A stretch of 64,000 nt of DNA from Ferdinandcohnia salidurans (GCF_042680725.1 NZ_JBHUEK010000017.1:1-64000); one strand, 5' to 3'; shown: positions 43,487 to 53,249, counted from the first letter of the stretch. The notes: a model not told the origin generated them from the sequence alone. Numbers and translations are program-made.

Positions 43487-44662
43487 TTAAATAGAAGACT
43501 CCCTTGGCAAGCGGACCTTAATTAATTCTGCAAAATATTCCGCACCAATTTTTAGGATCTTATCATTAAAGTCATAGCTCGAGTTATGAAGCGGAATATT
43601 TCCCACACCTTCAGAATCATCACCATTCCCTATAAAGACAAAACAACCAGGAACCTTTTCTAAAAATGCACCGAAGTCTTCAGAAGCCATCCACGGTTGA
43701 CAATTTCCATCCACATTATTTTCGCCAACGACATTTTTGGCTGCTTGTACTGCAATCTCAACACATTCTTCCCAGTTCACGGTTGGTGCGAATTCATGCG
43801 TATATTCAAATTGACACTCCGCTCCATTTATTTTGCATATTCCCTCACTAATTGTTCTCATTCGTTCCTCTAGTAACTTTTGCACCTCTGGAGTATTACT
43901 TCTCGTATCTCCTTTAATCACTAAATTTGTTGGTATCGCATTGCGAATCCCATCTGTGATAAATTCAGTACATGAAATGACCGCAGGAACATTTGGGTTC
44001 ATATTACGGGATATAATCGTTTGCAAAGCAAGAACAATTTCTGATGCAATCACGATCGGATCTTTCCCCACATGGGGACTTGATGCATGTGAGCCTTGAC
44101 CTTTAATACGGATTATAAAGTTATCCTCACTTGCCATAATTCCTCCTGCTCGAGTAGAGATGGCTCCCGCTGGCATCCCGGGCATGTTGTGCATTCCATA
44201 AATCTCATCTACTGGAAAACGATCGAATAGCCCATCTTTCATCATGGCAAAAGCACCTTTCCCCGTTTCTTCTGCGGGTTGAAAAATAAATCGAACCGTC
44301 CCATTAAAATTTTGGCGCTCCGTTAATAGCTTGGCTGCGCCCAATAGTGTAGCCATATGTCCATCATGACCACACGCATGCATTTTACCTGGATTTTTAG
44401 AGGCGTATGGATGTTGTCCCACCTCTGTTAGATTAATAGCATCTATGTCTGAGCGAATCCCAATGATTCCTTTCCCTTCACCCACTGTCAGATTAGCAAC
44501 GATTCCAGTACCACCAATATTTCTGTGAACCTCTAATCCCATATCCGTTAGGACTTTAGCTAAAAAATCAGACGTATTTCTTTCTTCAAATGCACTTTCT
44601 GGATGCGAATGAAGATAGTGCCTCCACTCAATAAGCTGTTTTTCAAAATCTTCGTTTTTCAT
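43487..44662 (-). CDS. M20-family amidohydrolase (hippurate hydrolase/aminoacylase-like)
   Basis: 391 residues. Metal-site marks of the M20D group: IRSDIDAINLTE, MHACGHDGHMATLLGAAKLL, FQPAEETGKGAFAMMKDG, GMHNMPGMPAG. Hydrolyses N-acyl amino acids. Third and last gene of the operon with the diaminopropionate ammonia-lyase, so it may release the amino acid from an N-acyl form (inference). Confidence 0.93.
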   Translation of the reverse strand: MKNEDFEKQLIEWRHYLHSHPESAFEERNTSDFLAKVLTDMGLEVHRNIGGTGIVANLTVGEGKGIIGIRSDIDAINLTEVGQHPYASKNPGKMHACGHDGHMATLLGAAKLLTERQNFNGTVRFIFQPAEETGKGAFAMMKDGLFDRFPVDEIYGMHNMPGMPAGAISTRAGGIMASEDNFIIRIKGQGSHASSPHVGKDPIVIASEIVLALQTIISRNMNPNVPAVISCTEFITDGIRNAIPTNLVIKGDTRSNTPEVQKLLEERMRTISEGICKINGAECQFEYTHEFAPTVNWEECVEIAVQAAKNVVGENNVDGNCQPWMASEDFGAFLEKVPGCFVFIGNGDDSEGVGNIPLHNSSYDFNDKILKIGAEYFAELIKVRLPRESSI

Positions 44663-44689
44663 CGTAATCGCACTCCTTTTATAAATCTA

Positions 44690-45928
44690 TTAGACAGATG
44701 GATAGGCCCCATCCCATACAACTTTTCGATAATGATCGGGATCCGTGTCACCTTCAGTGCTGATAATCAAAATTTTCGAATCTTGATTAAGGTTCAATGC
44801 ATGTTTCATATCTATAAGCCTGCTATTTTCAGCTACTAAACTAACCAATCCTATACCCACTGCTGCACCAGATTCGCCGGATACAATACGAGGGTCACAG
44901 CCTAATGGGTTGGCAAGAATTCGCATACCACGGGCGGCTGCGTAGTCTGGGCAAGAAACAAAACTTTGAGCATAATCTTTTAAAATACCCCAAGAAGTTT
45001 TACTTGGTTCACCACATGCTAAACCTGCCATAATCGTATCCAATGCACCCGTTACGGCATGTGGTTTCCCGTCGCCAACTCTCATAGATTGGTATAAACA
45101 ATCCGCTTTATCTGGCTCTACGATAATTGTCATTGGACGTTCTTCTCCAAATTTCTCGACTAGATATCCGAGCATACTGCCTGCAAAAGAACCTACTCCG
45201 GCTTGTAAAAATACATGAGTGGGCCGATCATCAACTTCAGCAATCTGCTCCATTGCTTCATCTATGATTGTGAGATACCCCTCCATAATCCAAGCAGGAA
45301 TCTCTTCATATCCATCCCAGGCCGTATCCTGTACCAAAACCCAACCATTTTCTTTCGCCTTTTGGCTTGCCAACCTCACCGTATCATCATAGTTTAAATC
45401 TGTGATTGAAGCCTCTGCACCTTCTTTACGAATATTCGTTAATCTGATTTCTGAAGAACCTTTTGGCATATATACGACAGATTTTTGGCCAAGCTGGTTT
45501 GCAGCCCATGCAATTCCTCTTCCATGATTTCCATCCGTTGCTGTAACAAAAGTAATGCCACCCAATTCCTCTTTTACTTCTTTACTCCTTAATTTTTCAA
45601 AAGATAGTTCTGAAATATCGACGTTTAATCGTTCTGCTAGATATTTACCAACCGCATAGGAACCACCTAATACTTTAAAAGCATTCAGTCCAAATCGATA
45701 AGATTCATCTTTAACCCAAATATTGCGAACTCCAAATTGTTTAGATAACTCAGCTAAGCTGTGAAGCGGCGTTACTATATATTCTGGAAAGCTTTTATGA
45801 AAATTTCTAACCTTTTCAACTACTTCCATATTCATAAATGCTGCAGATGCTTTCTCTGAATCTGTCTTTCTTGTATTGTCATTTATAAAATATTGAATTT
45901 CTGTTTTTAGATTTGTTAAATTGGCCAT
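44690..45928 (-). CDS. dpaL: Diaminopropionate ammonia-lyase
   Basis: 412 residues, fold-type II PLP enzyme. PLP Lys85 in LNAFKVLGGSYA; Ser/Gly-rich phosphate-binding region VTATDGNHGRG; QAGVGSFAG; STEGDTDP at the end. Converts 2,3-diaminopropionate to pyruvate and two ammonia. Homologous to E. coli YgeX. In the operon it follows the carbamoylase-like hydrolase by 2 nt. Confidence 0.93.
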   Translation of the reverse strand: MANLTNLKTEIQYFINDNTRKTDSEKASAAFMNMEVVEKVRNFHKSFPEYIVTPLHSLAELSKQFGVRNIWVKDESYRFGLNAFKVLGGSYAVGKYLAERLNVDISELSFEKLRSKEVKEELGGITFVTATDGNHGRGIAWAANQLGQKSVVYMPKGSSEIRLTNIRKEGAEASITDLNYDDTVRLASQKAKENGWVLVQDTAWDGYEEIPAWIMEGYLTIIDEAMEQIAEVDDRPTHVFLQAGVGSFAGSMLGYLVEKFGEERPMTIIVEPDKADCLYQSMRVGDGKPHAVTGALDTIMAGLACGEPSKTSWGILKDYAQSFVSCPDYAAARGMRILANPLGCDPRIVSGESGAAVGIGLVSLVAENSRLIDMKHALNLNQDSKILIISTEGDTDPDHYRKVVWDGAYPSV

Positions 45929-45930
45929 TT

Positions 45931-47190
45931 TTAATCTCCTTTTATCTTGTTACCTGCTAGTTTACTTACTACATCAAGTAATACATTGGCTCCCGCTGCC
46001 AAGTCTGTATCTTTTGTATATTCTTTAGGATTGTGACTAATACCATCGACACTTGGTACGAAAATCATAGCAGAAGGACAAACACTGGCCATCATTTGAG
46101 CATCATGCCCCGCGCCAGATGTCATTCGTTTTGCTTTGAGTCCACGTCCCTCAGAAACCTCCTCTATCAATTTAACGATTGTTTCATCGAATGTAACTGG
46201 TTGAAAACGTACTAGTTGTTCAGATGTAATGGAAACTTCTTCAGAGGCTGCTAGTTCTTTAAGATAGTTTGCAAGTGCTTGTTCTTCTTCTATCAGTCTA
46301 TGTTCGTTCGGATCTCGTAAGTCAACAGTGAATGTGGCAAGTGATGGAATGACATTCACAGCATTTGGCTTAAATTCAATGGTTCCCACAGTGGCAACCG
46401 TTTGCCCATTAGAAGCGTCCGCACGCTCACGTAGATAGGTTATTACTCGTGCTGCCGCAAGCCCTGCATCACATCGCATATTTGTTGGTGTAGTACCCGC
46501 GTGATTTGCCACACCTTCAATCGTAATTCGCTGCCAAGATATGCCTTGAAGATTCTCAACCGCACCAATTGGAATACCCATTTTATCCAGAATTGGCCCT
46601 TGTTCGACATGTAGCTCTATGTATGTGTGCGGCTTCAAAAAGCCAGGTTCCTCTGCACCGGCATATCCAATACGTTCAAGTTCCTCTCCCAAAAGGGTGC
46701 CATCCGTACCTACCGATTTAAGCGCATCATCAACTGAAAGACCGCCAGCATAGACAAGTGATCCCATCATGTCAGGCTGATAGCGCACTCCCTCCTCATT
46801 GGTAAATGCTGCGACTGCAATTGGACGGGCAGGAACAAAACCATTCTCCTGTAACGTTTTTATGACTTCAAGTCCTGATAGGACTCCATAACATCCGTCG
46901 TACATACCCGCATTAATAACGGTGTCGATGTGCGACCCTAGCAAAATGGGTGCTTCATCCCTATTTTCTGAACCACACCAAATTCCAAAGAGATTACCGA
47001 TTCTGTCAATTTTAATTTCCAATCCTGCTTCCTTCATCCAATTCACTAATTGATCACGTCCAGCCTTATCTGCATCTGAAGCAGCTAGTCTTGTTCGTCT
47101 GTTATTATTATCCAGACCAATTTGGCTAAGTTCTTGAAGTTGGTTAAGCAAGCGTTCCTTGTTGATTGACAGATTTATGTTCGTAATCAT
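45931..47190 (-). CDS. M20-family Zn hydrolase (N-carbamoyl-amino-acid/allantoate amidohydrolase type)
   Basis: About 419 residues from the ATG at 47190 (AAAGGGG eight nt upstream). Marks: LLGSHIDTVINAGMYDGCYGVL, AFTNEEGVRY, IELHVEQGPIL, MTSGAGHDAQMM, VDGISHNPKEYT. Hydrolyses N-carbamoyl amino acids or ureides. First gene of the operon. Confidence 0.93.
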   Translation of the reverse strand: MITNINLSINKERLLNQLQELSQIGLDNNNRRTRLAASDADKAGRDQLVNWMKEAGLEIKIDRIGNLFGIWCGSENRDEAPILLGSHIDTVINAGMYDGCYGVLSGLEVIKTLQENGFVPARPIAVAAFTNEEGVRYQPDMMGSLVYAGGLSVDDALKSVGTDGTLLGEELERIGYAGAEEPGFLKPHTYIELHVEQGPILDKMGIPIGAVENLQGISWQRITIEGVANHAGTTPTNMRCDAGLAAARVITYLRERADASNGQTVATVGTIEFKPNAVNVIPSLATFTVDLRDPNEHRLIEEEQALANYLKELAASEEVSITSEQLVRFQPVTFDETIVKLIEEVSEGRGLKAKRMTSGAGHDAQMMASVCPSAMIFVPSVDGISHNPKEYTKDTDLAAGANVLLDVVSKLAGNKIKGD

Positions 47191-47351
47191 GTTCATTTCC
47201 CCTTTCAAAATGTTTAGTAGAATAAAAGTAAATCAGTTGATTTTTGGCTAATCAGATTTAAAGATGTAAGTATAATGTTATAATAATTTAAGAATTATTA
47301 GAAAAATACCATTATTGAATAAAAAAATATAACTATATTGAGGTGTTCGGT

Positions 47352-48236
47352 ATGCAAGTGAAAAACTTCATGATTGATGAAAGTTTAAAAGAACTAACCA
47401 AACATCATACAGTCGTTATGCCAATTGCATGTTATCAAACGACCATTACTCAAAATATACATGGCTATATTCCACTACATTGGCATGATGAAATTCAATT
47501 TGTGTTGATTGTAAAAGGAGAGGCAAATTTTCAAGTGAATGACGAGTTGATCGTTGTTCGAGAAGGTGATGGACTTTTTATAAATAGCGGATGCCTGCAC
47601 ATGGCAGAGGATAAAGATCAGTCGGGTTGTGTTTATATTTGCTTAAATGTTTCTCCGTCCTTTGTTTTATCACAAGAACTCTATACGACATATGTAAAAC
47701 CTTATATTCAAGCGACGAATTTACATTACTTATATATAAGTGCAAATAAGCACTGGGGGAAGAACATTTTAGATGCCATTTTAAAAATCTATCAGAGTAT
47801 TGAGCAAAAGACCCCATACTATGAAATCGATATTACCCAGCAACTAGCATTCATTTGGAAAAACTTAATTGATAGCGGTTTTAGTCTAGAATATGTTCAG
47901 ACAGAAATCGTAAAGAGTCAAAGAATGAAGCAAATGTTAAGTTGGATTCATCAGCATTATGCAGAAAAAATGATGTTAGAGGATATTGCAAGAGCTGGTC
48001 AGCTGAGCCGTTCTGAATGCTGCCGATTTTTCAAGCGATATTTAAAATGTACCCCCTTAAATTATGTGATCGATTATCGTATTCATAAGAGCTTATATCT
48101 CCTCCATCAAGGTGATTCTACGATTACCGAAGTGGCTTACCAAGTTGGTTTTAATAGTACAAGTTATTTCATTACTAAATTCAGACAAGCGATGAACATG
48201 ACGCCTTTGGCTTATAAAAATAATAAAATGCAGTAA
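47352..48236 (+). CDS. AraC-family transcriptional regulator
   Basis: About 294 residues from the ATG at 47352 (GAGGTG upstream). N-terminal cupin ligand domain (HWHDEIQFVLIVKGEANFQV...GDGLFINSGCLH), C-terminal two HTH motifs (LEDIARAGQLSRSECCRFFKRYLKCTPLNYV and ITEVAYQVGFNSTSYFITKFRQ). Divergent from the diaminopropionate operon, so the likely activator. Confidence 0.93.
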   Translation: MQVKNFMIDESLKELTKHHTVVMPIACYQTTITQNIHGYIPLHWHDEIQFVLIVKGEANFQVNDELIVVREGDGLFINSGCLHMAEDKDQSGCVYICLNVSPSFVLSQELYTTYVKPYIQATNLHYLYISANKHWGKNILDAILKIYQSIEQKTPYYEIDITQQLAFIWKNLIDSGFSLEYVQTEIVKSQRMKQMLSWIHQHYAEKMMLEDIARAGQLSRSECCRFFKRYLKCTPLNYVIDYRIHKSLYLLHQGDSTITEVAYQVGFNSTSYFITKFRQAMNMTPLAYKNNKMQ

Positions 48237-48285
48237 GACGGGTATGTCTATTAAACTCTTTTAATATAATTTCACACCTGCAAAA

Positions 48286-48320
48286 AAAATCCTTACTTCC
48301 TGCATTGAAGTAAGGATTTT
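48286..48320 (+). terminator. Intrinsic terminator (shared loop type)
   Basis: AAAATCCTTACTTC-CTGCATT-GAAGTAAGGATTTT, perfect arms. The core CTTACTTCCTGCATTGAAG is repeated in the terminator at 53127-53159. Serves convergent genes. Confidence 0.9.
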
Positions 48321-48327
48321 AGTGAAG

Positions 48328-48714
48328 TTAGCCCTCGAGTAATTTCATATAATATAATATTTCACCATTCTCCGTTTCTATTATTATAATTCCAGTATCT
48401 CCGTCATTCGAATCATACAGGGTTGTTCCCTTAGGTAACTTGGTTGCTGAGAAATTAGTAAAGAACAGAGAAGAATTTGTTACTTTTTTGATTTCCCCAA
48501 TTTCTTTTCCTTTTTGAAATTTACTCTTATCTTTCTTAAACCACTCAAGATCAGTGACATTATTGTACATAAAACCATTATATTTTAAAACATCCGCATC
48601 ATGATTCTGTTTCAGAACATCTCTCGCAGTCACTTTACCACCATCCGCACTACAACTAACAAGCAAAATGCAAGACACAAACGTAAATAAAAATAGAATA
48701 ACTGATTTTCTCAT
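48328..48714 (-). CDS. Small lipoprotein, unknown function
   Basis: 128 residues. Lipobox L-V-S-C (Cys21), then ARDVLKQNHDADVLKYNGFMYNNVTDLEW and EIKKVTNSSLFFTNFSATKLPKGTTLYDS. Extracytoplasmic. Similar small lipoproteins occur in Bacillus, no role known. Confidence 0.78.
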   Translation of the reverse strand: MRKSVILFLFTFVSCILLVSCSADGGKVTARDVLKQNHDADVLKYNGFMYNNVTDLEWFKKDKSKFQKGKEIGEIKKVTNSSLFFTNFSATKLPKGTTLYDSNDGDTGIIIIETENGEILYYMKLLEG

Positions 48715-48797
48715 GACCTCACCCTTTTTTATGTAGACGGTAATGATCCATCAAAAGTTACCTCTTCAATGAACCTATTGGCTTTATAGCACCCTTA

Positions 48798-49016
48798 TTA
48801 ACGCTTTAAATCTTCTTCTATAGAATTCTTTTTTAGAATATAAAATTCTCTAATAAATGCACCTAAAGACAATGAACTTAAAATAACGATGAATAACCAT
48901 ACAACTCTAACAAAGTTGGATGGGGAAAAAATAATTTGGATACTGCCCGATATAATAAAAATCCCAAACAAAATGAATCCCATTATTAACTGTTTTTTTA
49001 CCCTATTCCCTTTCAT
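48798..49016 (-). CDS. Small two-pass membrane protein
   Basis: 72 residues; spans near 9-29 and 33-55, Lys/Glu tail. ATG after GGGGGGATAAAAG. Function unknown. Confidence 0.68.
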   Translation of the reverse strand: MKGNRVKKQLIMGFILFGIFIISGSIQIIFSPSNFVRVVWLFIVILSSLSLGAFIREFYILKKNSIEEDLKR

Positions 49017-49191
49017 CTTTTATCCCCCCCATTATTAAACATACCAGCTTCGTTAGTGGAACAACAAGAAAAACTATCGTGACAGAAACTTTTCTCATAA
49101 TCAGCCTTGATCTTAGCAACCATACTACATTAGATACGTAATTGTGGACAAAATATATTAAATTTGACACTAGAATAAAGGGGCTTTTAAT

Positions 49192-49594
49192 ATGAGTAAA
49201 TTTATTTTCATAATTCTCCTTGCATTTTCACTTCTATTTTCTACTCATACAAATGTACAATCAATAACAAAGCCAACGCAAGACTCTGAGGAACTTAGGT
49301 TACAAGACATGCTAATGCTTTTCTTAACACCACATATCATCGAGACAGTCGGTGTATATTATTACCCGCATGTATTAAATTTCAAGCCCTACGTTGTTCC
49401 TTGGAAAATAGAAGTGATTCACACTAGGAGAGTAAATAGCTTTCGCGGTTTTCTTTTGGAGATAACATTAATAGTCGAACCAGTAGAAGGCGGCATAATA
49501 CCCCAGTGGGCAAGGACAGAATAACGTATCAAATCAGTGTCGGACCTTCGGTAACCTAGAAACATATGAATTGCCCCCAGATTTAATACAGTAA
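49192..49594 (+). pseudogene. DUF3888-like secreted protein gene with two one-base losses
   Basis: ATG after AAGGGGCTTTTAAT. Signal peptide (no lipobox), then LQDMLMLFLTPHIIETVGVYYYPHVL, as in DUF3888 proteins. The first frame ends at 49524 (GGIIPQWARTE). One extra base near 49492 would instead read GGHNTPVGKDRITYQISVGPSVT, and one more near 49552 (ACCTAG to ACC-CTA-G) reads LETYELPPDLIQ to the TAA at 49592. These downstream residues match what the family shows after the TPHI region, as far as I can recall. Confidence 0.65.
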
Positions 49595-49752
49595 TTGTGT
49601 GGTTACTGATCTAGCTCGCCTCGTTATCTCAATAAGTAAGTCGGTAAAAGTCTTAAACTATCTACTATCGTGACGACCCACAAATCGAACTGCTTAATAC
49701 ATGCTTTGTCTATTTTTGATAATACTAAAATAATTAAACTATCCAAGGTAGT

Positions 49753-50322
49753 GTGATTAAGGTGTCCACTGAAGAAATTACTCATAGAATGTTAAAAGTG
49801 TTTTCTAATTACAATGATGCAAACAACACACTTATAAATACATGGCAAGATATTATCTTCCTTACCCCTCTGTGGTGGTTGGGGATAATACTTGGTTTAT
49901 TACCTTGGATTCTATGGGTGAGATTTCACAATAAAAAATACACTGGCGACCTATTTAGGGCTGGATTATTTATGAGTCTTATCTCTGTCATTCTAGATTC
50001 AGTTGGGGTCCAATTAGGATTATGGATGTATCCATATGACGTTTTTCCTTTTATCCCAGGATACTTCCCCTGGGATTTAACGCTGCTACCAATTTCAGTT
50101 ATGTTATTAATTGAAATAAAGTCAAAGTTTCCGCCCATATTAAAAGGGGTAATATTCGCTACATTATCAGCATTTATAGGTGAGCCTCTGGCAGCTTTAT
50201 CTCAAATATACGAACCGATTAAATGGAAACCCTATTTTTCATTTCCTATTTATATCGTTCTTTTTCTGCTTTCAAACGTGTTTGCAAAAAGTAAATTATT
50301 CAACACAAAATATCACTTTTGA
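49753..50322 (+). CDS. CBO0543-family membrane protein
   Basis: 189 residues. Family blocks: LWWLGIILGLLPWILWVRF, DSVGVQLGLWMYPYDVFPFIPGYFPWDLTLLPISVML, GEPLAALSQIYEPIKWKPYFSFPIYI. About five spans. Function unknown. GTG start at 49753 (or 49762). Confidence 0.85.
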   Translation: MIKVSTEEITHRMLKVFSNYNDANNTLINTWQDIIFLTPLWWLGIILGLLPWILWVRFHNKKYTGDLFRAGLFMSLISVILDSVGVQLGLWMYPYDVFPFIPGYFPWDLTLLPISVMLLIEIKSKFPPILKGVIFATLSAFIGEPLAALSQIYEPIKWKPYFSFPIYIVLFLLSNVFAKSKLFNTKYHF

Positions 50323-50490
50323 AAAAGTTAGTCGGGGTAAAATCTATTTTCAACATTGAAAGTGTTCCTATTTCTTAATTTGCTTTGAACTGCGTACTAT
50401 ATTATAAAAAACTGAAAAACTTGAATGCAGCAATATGTACATGGTAATAAATAAACTAAAAGTAATACCCAATTATGGAGGTATAATAAT

Positions 50491-51039
50491 TTGACTAATC
50501 CATTAGAGTCAGTAATTGCCATAATTAAGAACTTTATTGATGAGGAACCCAAGCCTCCTTTACATGTTGGTGAAGTAATGGACTTATGGACAGCATATAC
50601 TGCGTTCAATGAAGCACATGTCCTTTATCAAGTTGGACTAAATACAACAACCGATACAGATTTAAAACATGCCTTGCAATCTGCCTATAATTCAAGCAAT
50701 GCAGATTCTAAAAAAATTGAACATTTCCTAATGAAAGAAGGAGTTCCTTTACCAAGTTTAAGCTCACCAAAGCCAGTATCAAAAGCCGATTCCGTTCCAG
50801 AGGGGGTAAAACTAACTGATAGTGAAATAGCAAATTTAATAGCTGTGAAAATAGGTGCTTCAATTACATTTTGTGCCCAAGCCATGAGTAAAACGGTTAG
50901 GACGGATGTTGGTTTATTATTTTTTGAGATGCAGGTAAATCTCATGAGATACGCTGCACCATTTAAAAACCTTATGAAACAGCGAGGCTGGCTAAAAGTC
51001 CCACCAAAATATACACCACCTGGAGCTCCAGAAAGATAA
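50491..51039 (+). CDS. DUF3231-family protein
   Basis: 182 residues from a TTG at 50491 (TATGGAGGTATAATAA upstream). EPKPPLHVGEVMDLWTAYTAFNEA and ETxxQVGLNTTTDTDLKHAL fit the helical DUF3231 repeat, usually found as two tandem copies; this one has one. Spore-former protein of unknown function. Confidence 0.85.
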   Translation: MTNPLESVIAIIKNFIDEEPKPPLHVGEVMDLWTAYTAFNEAHVLYQVGLNTTTDTDLKHALQSAYNSSNADSKKIEHFLMKEGVPLPSLSSPKPVSKADSVPEGVKLTDSEIANLIAVKIGASITFCAQAMSKTVRTDVGLLFFEMQVNLMRYAAPFKNLMKQRGWLKVPPKYTPPGAPER

Positions 51040-51053
51040 TTCATCTTATTTAT

Positions 51054-51100
51054 AAAAAACACTGGCTACTATTTTTTTCAATTAGTCTAGTGTTTTTTTT
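51054..51100 (+). terminator. Probable intrinsic terminator
   Basis: AAAAACACT and AGTGTTTTTTTT arms around a long loop, after the DUF3231 gene. Confidence 0.6.
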
Positions 51101-51161
51101 AATAGGTTTTTACCTGCGCTATTAGTGCTTACTCCGACAAAGCATAGTTTTTCTTATTAGG

Positions 51162-51983
51162 TCAGTCTCGAATTATATCCTTTACCCAGCTAATTCCCTC
51201 ATTAACAAATGCTCCTGTTGGATTTGTATGGGGTGTATGTTCAAAAATAAAATACACACCCGAACTTTTCGACAGCTCATAAATTAAATCCCTTACCTTA
51301 AAATGTGAATTGTCTAGCTCATGAGATGGGTGAACAGGTACCCATATATATTTTTCATGATGAAACTCTACATTGTGCAAATGAACGACCTTTATATGCT
51401 TTTTCCACTTCTGTATATAATCTAACACCTTATCACCAGTCGCTAATAAGTAATCCCCTATATCTATGCAAAGTTTGATTCCATACTTGTCCCAAACCTC
51501 AAACGGAAAATGATCAAGAGCTCTTATTCCAAACGCTGATTTATTAAAACCTAGTTTCGGTTCACAAACAATCGGTATCGAATATCTTTCCTGAAGAATA
51601 TGTAATCTTTTTAATCCATTTTCGATCATTTCAGTCGTATCTTTGTCTGTTTCTTCTTTAAAATAAGGGAAGTGAACTAAAATATATTGAGCCCCTAATT
51701 GGGACATATATTTAACCTCAGATTCAAACTGTTTCCAAGCCTGTTCCGGTTCATACTGAACTTTTTCCAGCAAATCATATTTACTCTGATTTCTATACAA
51801 AGGGGAATGAAGTCCAAATGTTACATTATTCTTATGTAAAAGTTCTAAGAAATGTTGTAAAGACTCTTCGCTCGGAAACTCACCGATCTCAATATGACTT
51901 ACATTCTCATTCGTAAATAATAGAGGGAATTTATCAGTTTCTGTCATAATTACACTTCCAGAAAGTCCTATACAGTTATTCAT
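51162..51983 (-). CDS. Sugar phosphate isomerase/epimerase-type TIM barrel protein
   Basis: 273 residues: ILVHFPYF, PIVCEPKLGFNKSAF, IKLCIDIGDYLLATG, VVHLHNVEF. The ordered Glu/Asp/His/Glu metal site of the AP-endonuclease-2-like barrel is visible (EPK, DIGD, HLHN, EHTP). Substrate unknown. Confidence 0.88.
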   Translation of the reverse strand: MNNCIGLSGSVIMTETDKFPLLFTNENVSHIEIGEFPSEESLQHFLELLHKNNVTFGLHSPLYRNQSKYDLLEKVQYEPEQAWKQFESEVKYMSQLGAQYILVHFPYFKEETDKDTTEMIENGLKRLHILQERYSIPIVCEPKLGFNKSAFGIRALDHFPFEVWDKYGIKLCIDIGDYLLATGDKVLDYIQKWKKHIKVVHLHNVEFHHEKYIWVPVHPSHELDNSHFKVRDLIYELSKSSGVYFIFEHTPHTNPTGAFVNEGISWVKDIIRD

Positions 51984-52018
51984 TTTTTCCTGCCCCCTCC
52001 TCGGTAGTTAATGCATAT

Positions 52019-52528
52019 TTAATATTGTTTTAGAATCTTTTGATACCTACTATGTCCATCGGTTATACCAACTAGTTCAAAGTCATTGTTCTTATAAAAG
52101 TTATTTAGTTTACTATTATCTGCAACACAATCTAACTTGAGATATTTTTTATCATTTACATTTTCTTGTATCCAAGTCAAAATACTTTTACCTACACCTT
52201 TCTTCATATAATTAGGTATTATTGCAATTCTATGTAGATAAAGAGATTCTGTAGATTTATCACATCCCCAGATATGCCTATCCCATTCGCTTTGTTTAGA
52301 TAATAGTGTGAAGGTAGCCACTAATTCCATATCTTTCAATACAATATATGTTTCTTGATCATGAATACCTTGTTTAATCTCTTCGTCATCACCACCATCT
52401 AATAGATACCTCCATTGGTTTATTCCGTTCTCTTTCATCCATTGAGCTATTTGCTTTAACATTTTAATAATTTCACTACTTTCGTCATTTGTAGCAATTT
52501 TTATTGTAAAACCTTCAACGTTTTCCAA
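52019..52528 (-). CDS. GNAT-family N-acetyltransferase
   Basis: 169 residues from a TTG at 52528 (CGGAGGTAACACTGAGA upstream). Motif A: IAIIPNYMKKGVGKSILTWI; then LDCVADNSKLNNFYKNNDFE. Substrate unknown. Confidence 0.9.
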   Translation of the reverse strand: MENVEGFTIKIATNDESSEIIKMLKQIAQWMKENGINQWRYLLDGGDDEEIKQGIHDQETYIVLKDMELVATFTLLSKQSEWDRHIWGCDKSTESLYLHRIAIIPNYMKKGVGKSILTWIQENVNDKKYLKLDCVADNSKLNNFYKNNDFELVGITDGHSRYQKILKQY

Positions 52529-52619
52529 TCTCAGTGTTACCTCCGTTTAAATTACTTTTTTATTCCTTATAAAACCAACAAACTTGCCCGTCTTTTTAGT
52601 AGGTTTTTGAATTGTACTT

Positions 52620-53066
52620 TTAAACATGAATTGGTAAATAAATCTGTACTTCTTCTTCACCTTCACCTATAGGGTGATAAGTCTCGATTATATAAGAATT
52701 GAGGTCTCTTTTATATCCTTGTTCTGATGCCCAATTTAATAAATTCAAATGAAGTTCTCCCAATTTTGAGATATTCCCTCGTGTTGTTATGTAATGATTA
52801 GTTGTCTCTATATATTCCATTCCTGTAGGTACGTCATTTGATTTCTCGCTCACAATTAGCCCTACATAATAATGGCCTATCTTATGATCTTCATCCTTTT
52901 TAGGCTCAAATAATGCGATTTCTGTCTCCGTTAGATCTTTAATTTCTCTTGAGCGACTTAATAGTTTTTTCGCAAGTAAGGGTACTTCATTACCAAAGTT
53001 AACAAACTCCCCACTCCCTTTTATTCCAACAAGCTTAAATTCTTTCTGAACCATCATAAACGACAT
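52620..53066 (-). CDS. GyrI-like effector-binding domain protein
   Basis: 148 residues: VGIKGSGEFVNFGNEVPLLAKKLLSR at the start, HYYVGLIVSEKSNDVPTGMEYIE in the middle, and EVQIYLPIHV at the end fit the AraC-effector/GyrI-like fold without a DNA-binding part. May bind small hydrophobic molecules. Confidence 0.85.
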   Translation of the reverse strand: MSFMMVQKEFKLVGIKGSGEFVNFGNEVPLLAKKLLSRSREIKDLTETEIALFEPKKDEDHKIGHYYVGLIVSEKSNDVPTGMEYIETTNHYITTRGNISKLGELHLNLLNWASEQGYKRDLNSYIIETYHPIGEGEEEVQIYLPIHV

Positions 53067-53126
53067 CTAAACCTCTCCTAACCCAATTAAAATTCCAGAT
53101 TGTTCTAATTTTACATATTCAATAAA

Positions 53127-53159
53127 AACTCCTTACTTCCTGCATTGAAGTAAGGAGTT
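53127..53159. terminator. Intrinsic terminator (twin of 48286-48320)
   Basis: AACTCCTTACTTC-CTGCATT-GAAGTAAGGAGTT. Same loop and inner stem as the hairpin at 48286; outer base pairs differ but remain paired. Confidence 0.8.
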
Positions 53160-53206
53160 CATTCTGATTTATGCAGCTGTTATTCATCGAAACTGTACAA
53201 ACCAAT

Positions 53207-53249
53207 GAAAGTGATGGTGGACCAGGTGACTTCGAAGCTCATCACTTTC
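53207..53249. repeat. Inverted repeat GAAAGTGATG...CATCACTTTC
   Basis: 10-bp perfect arms, 23-nt loop, followed by TGTTTTTAGG on the plus strand. In the 53067-53369 gap, which has no ORF. Could be a terminator or a protein-binding site. Confidence 0.5.
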
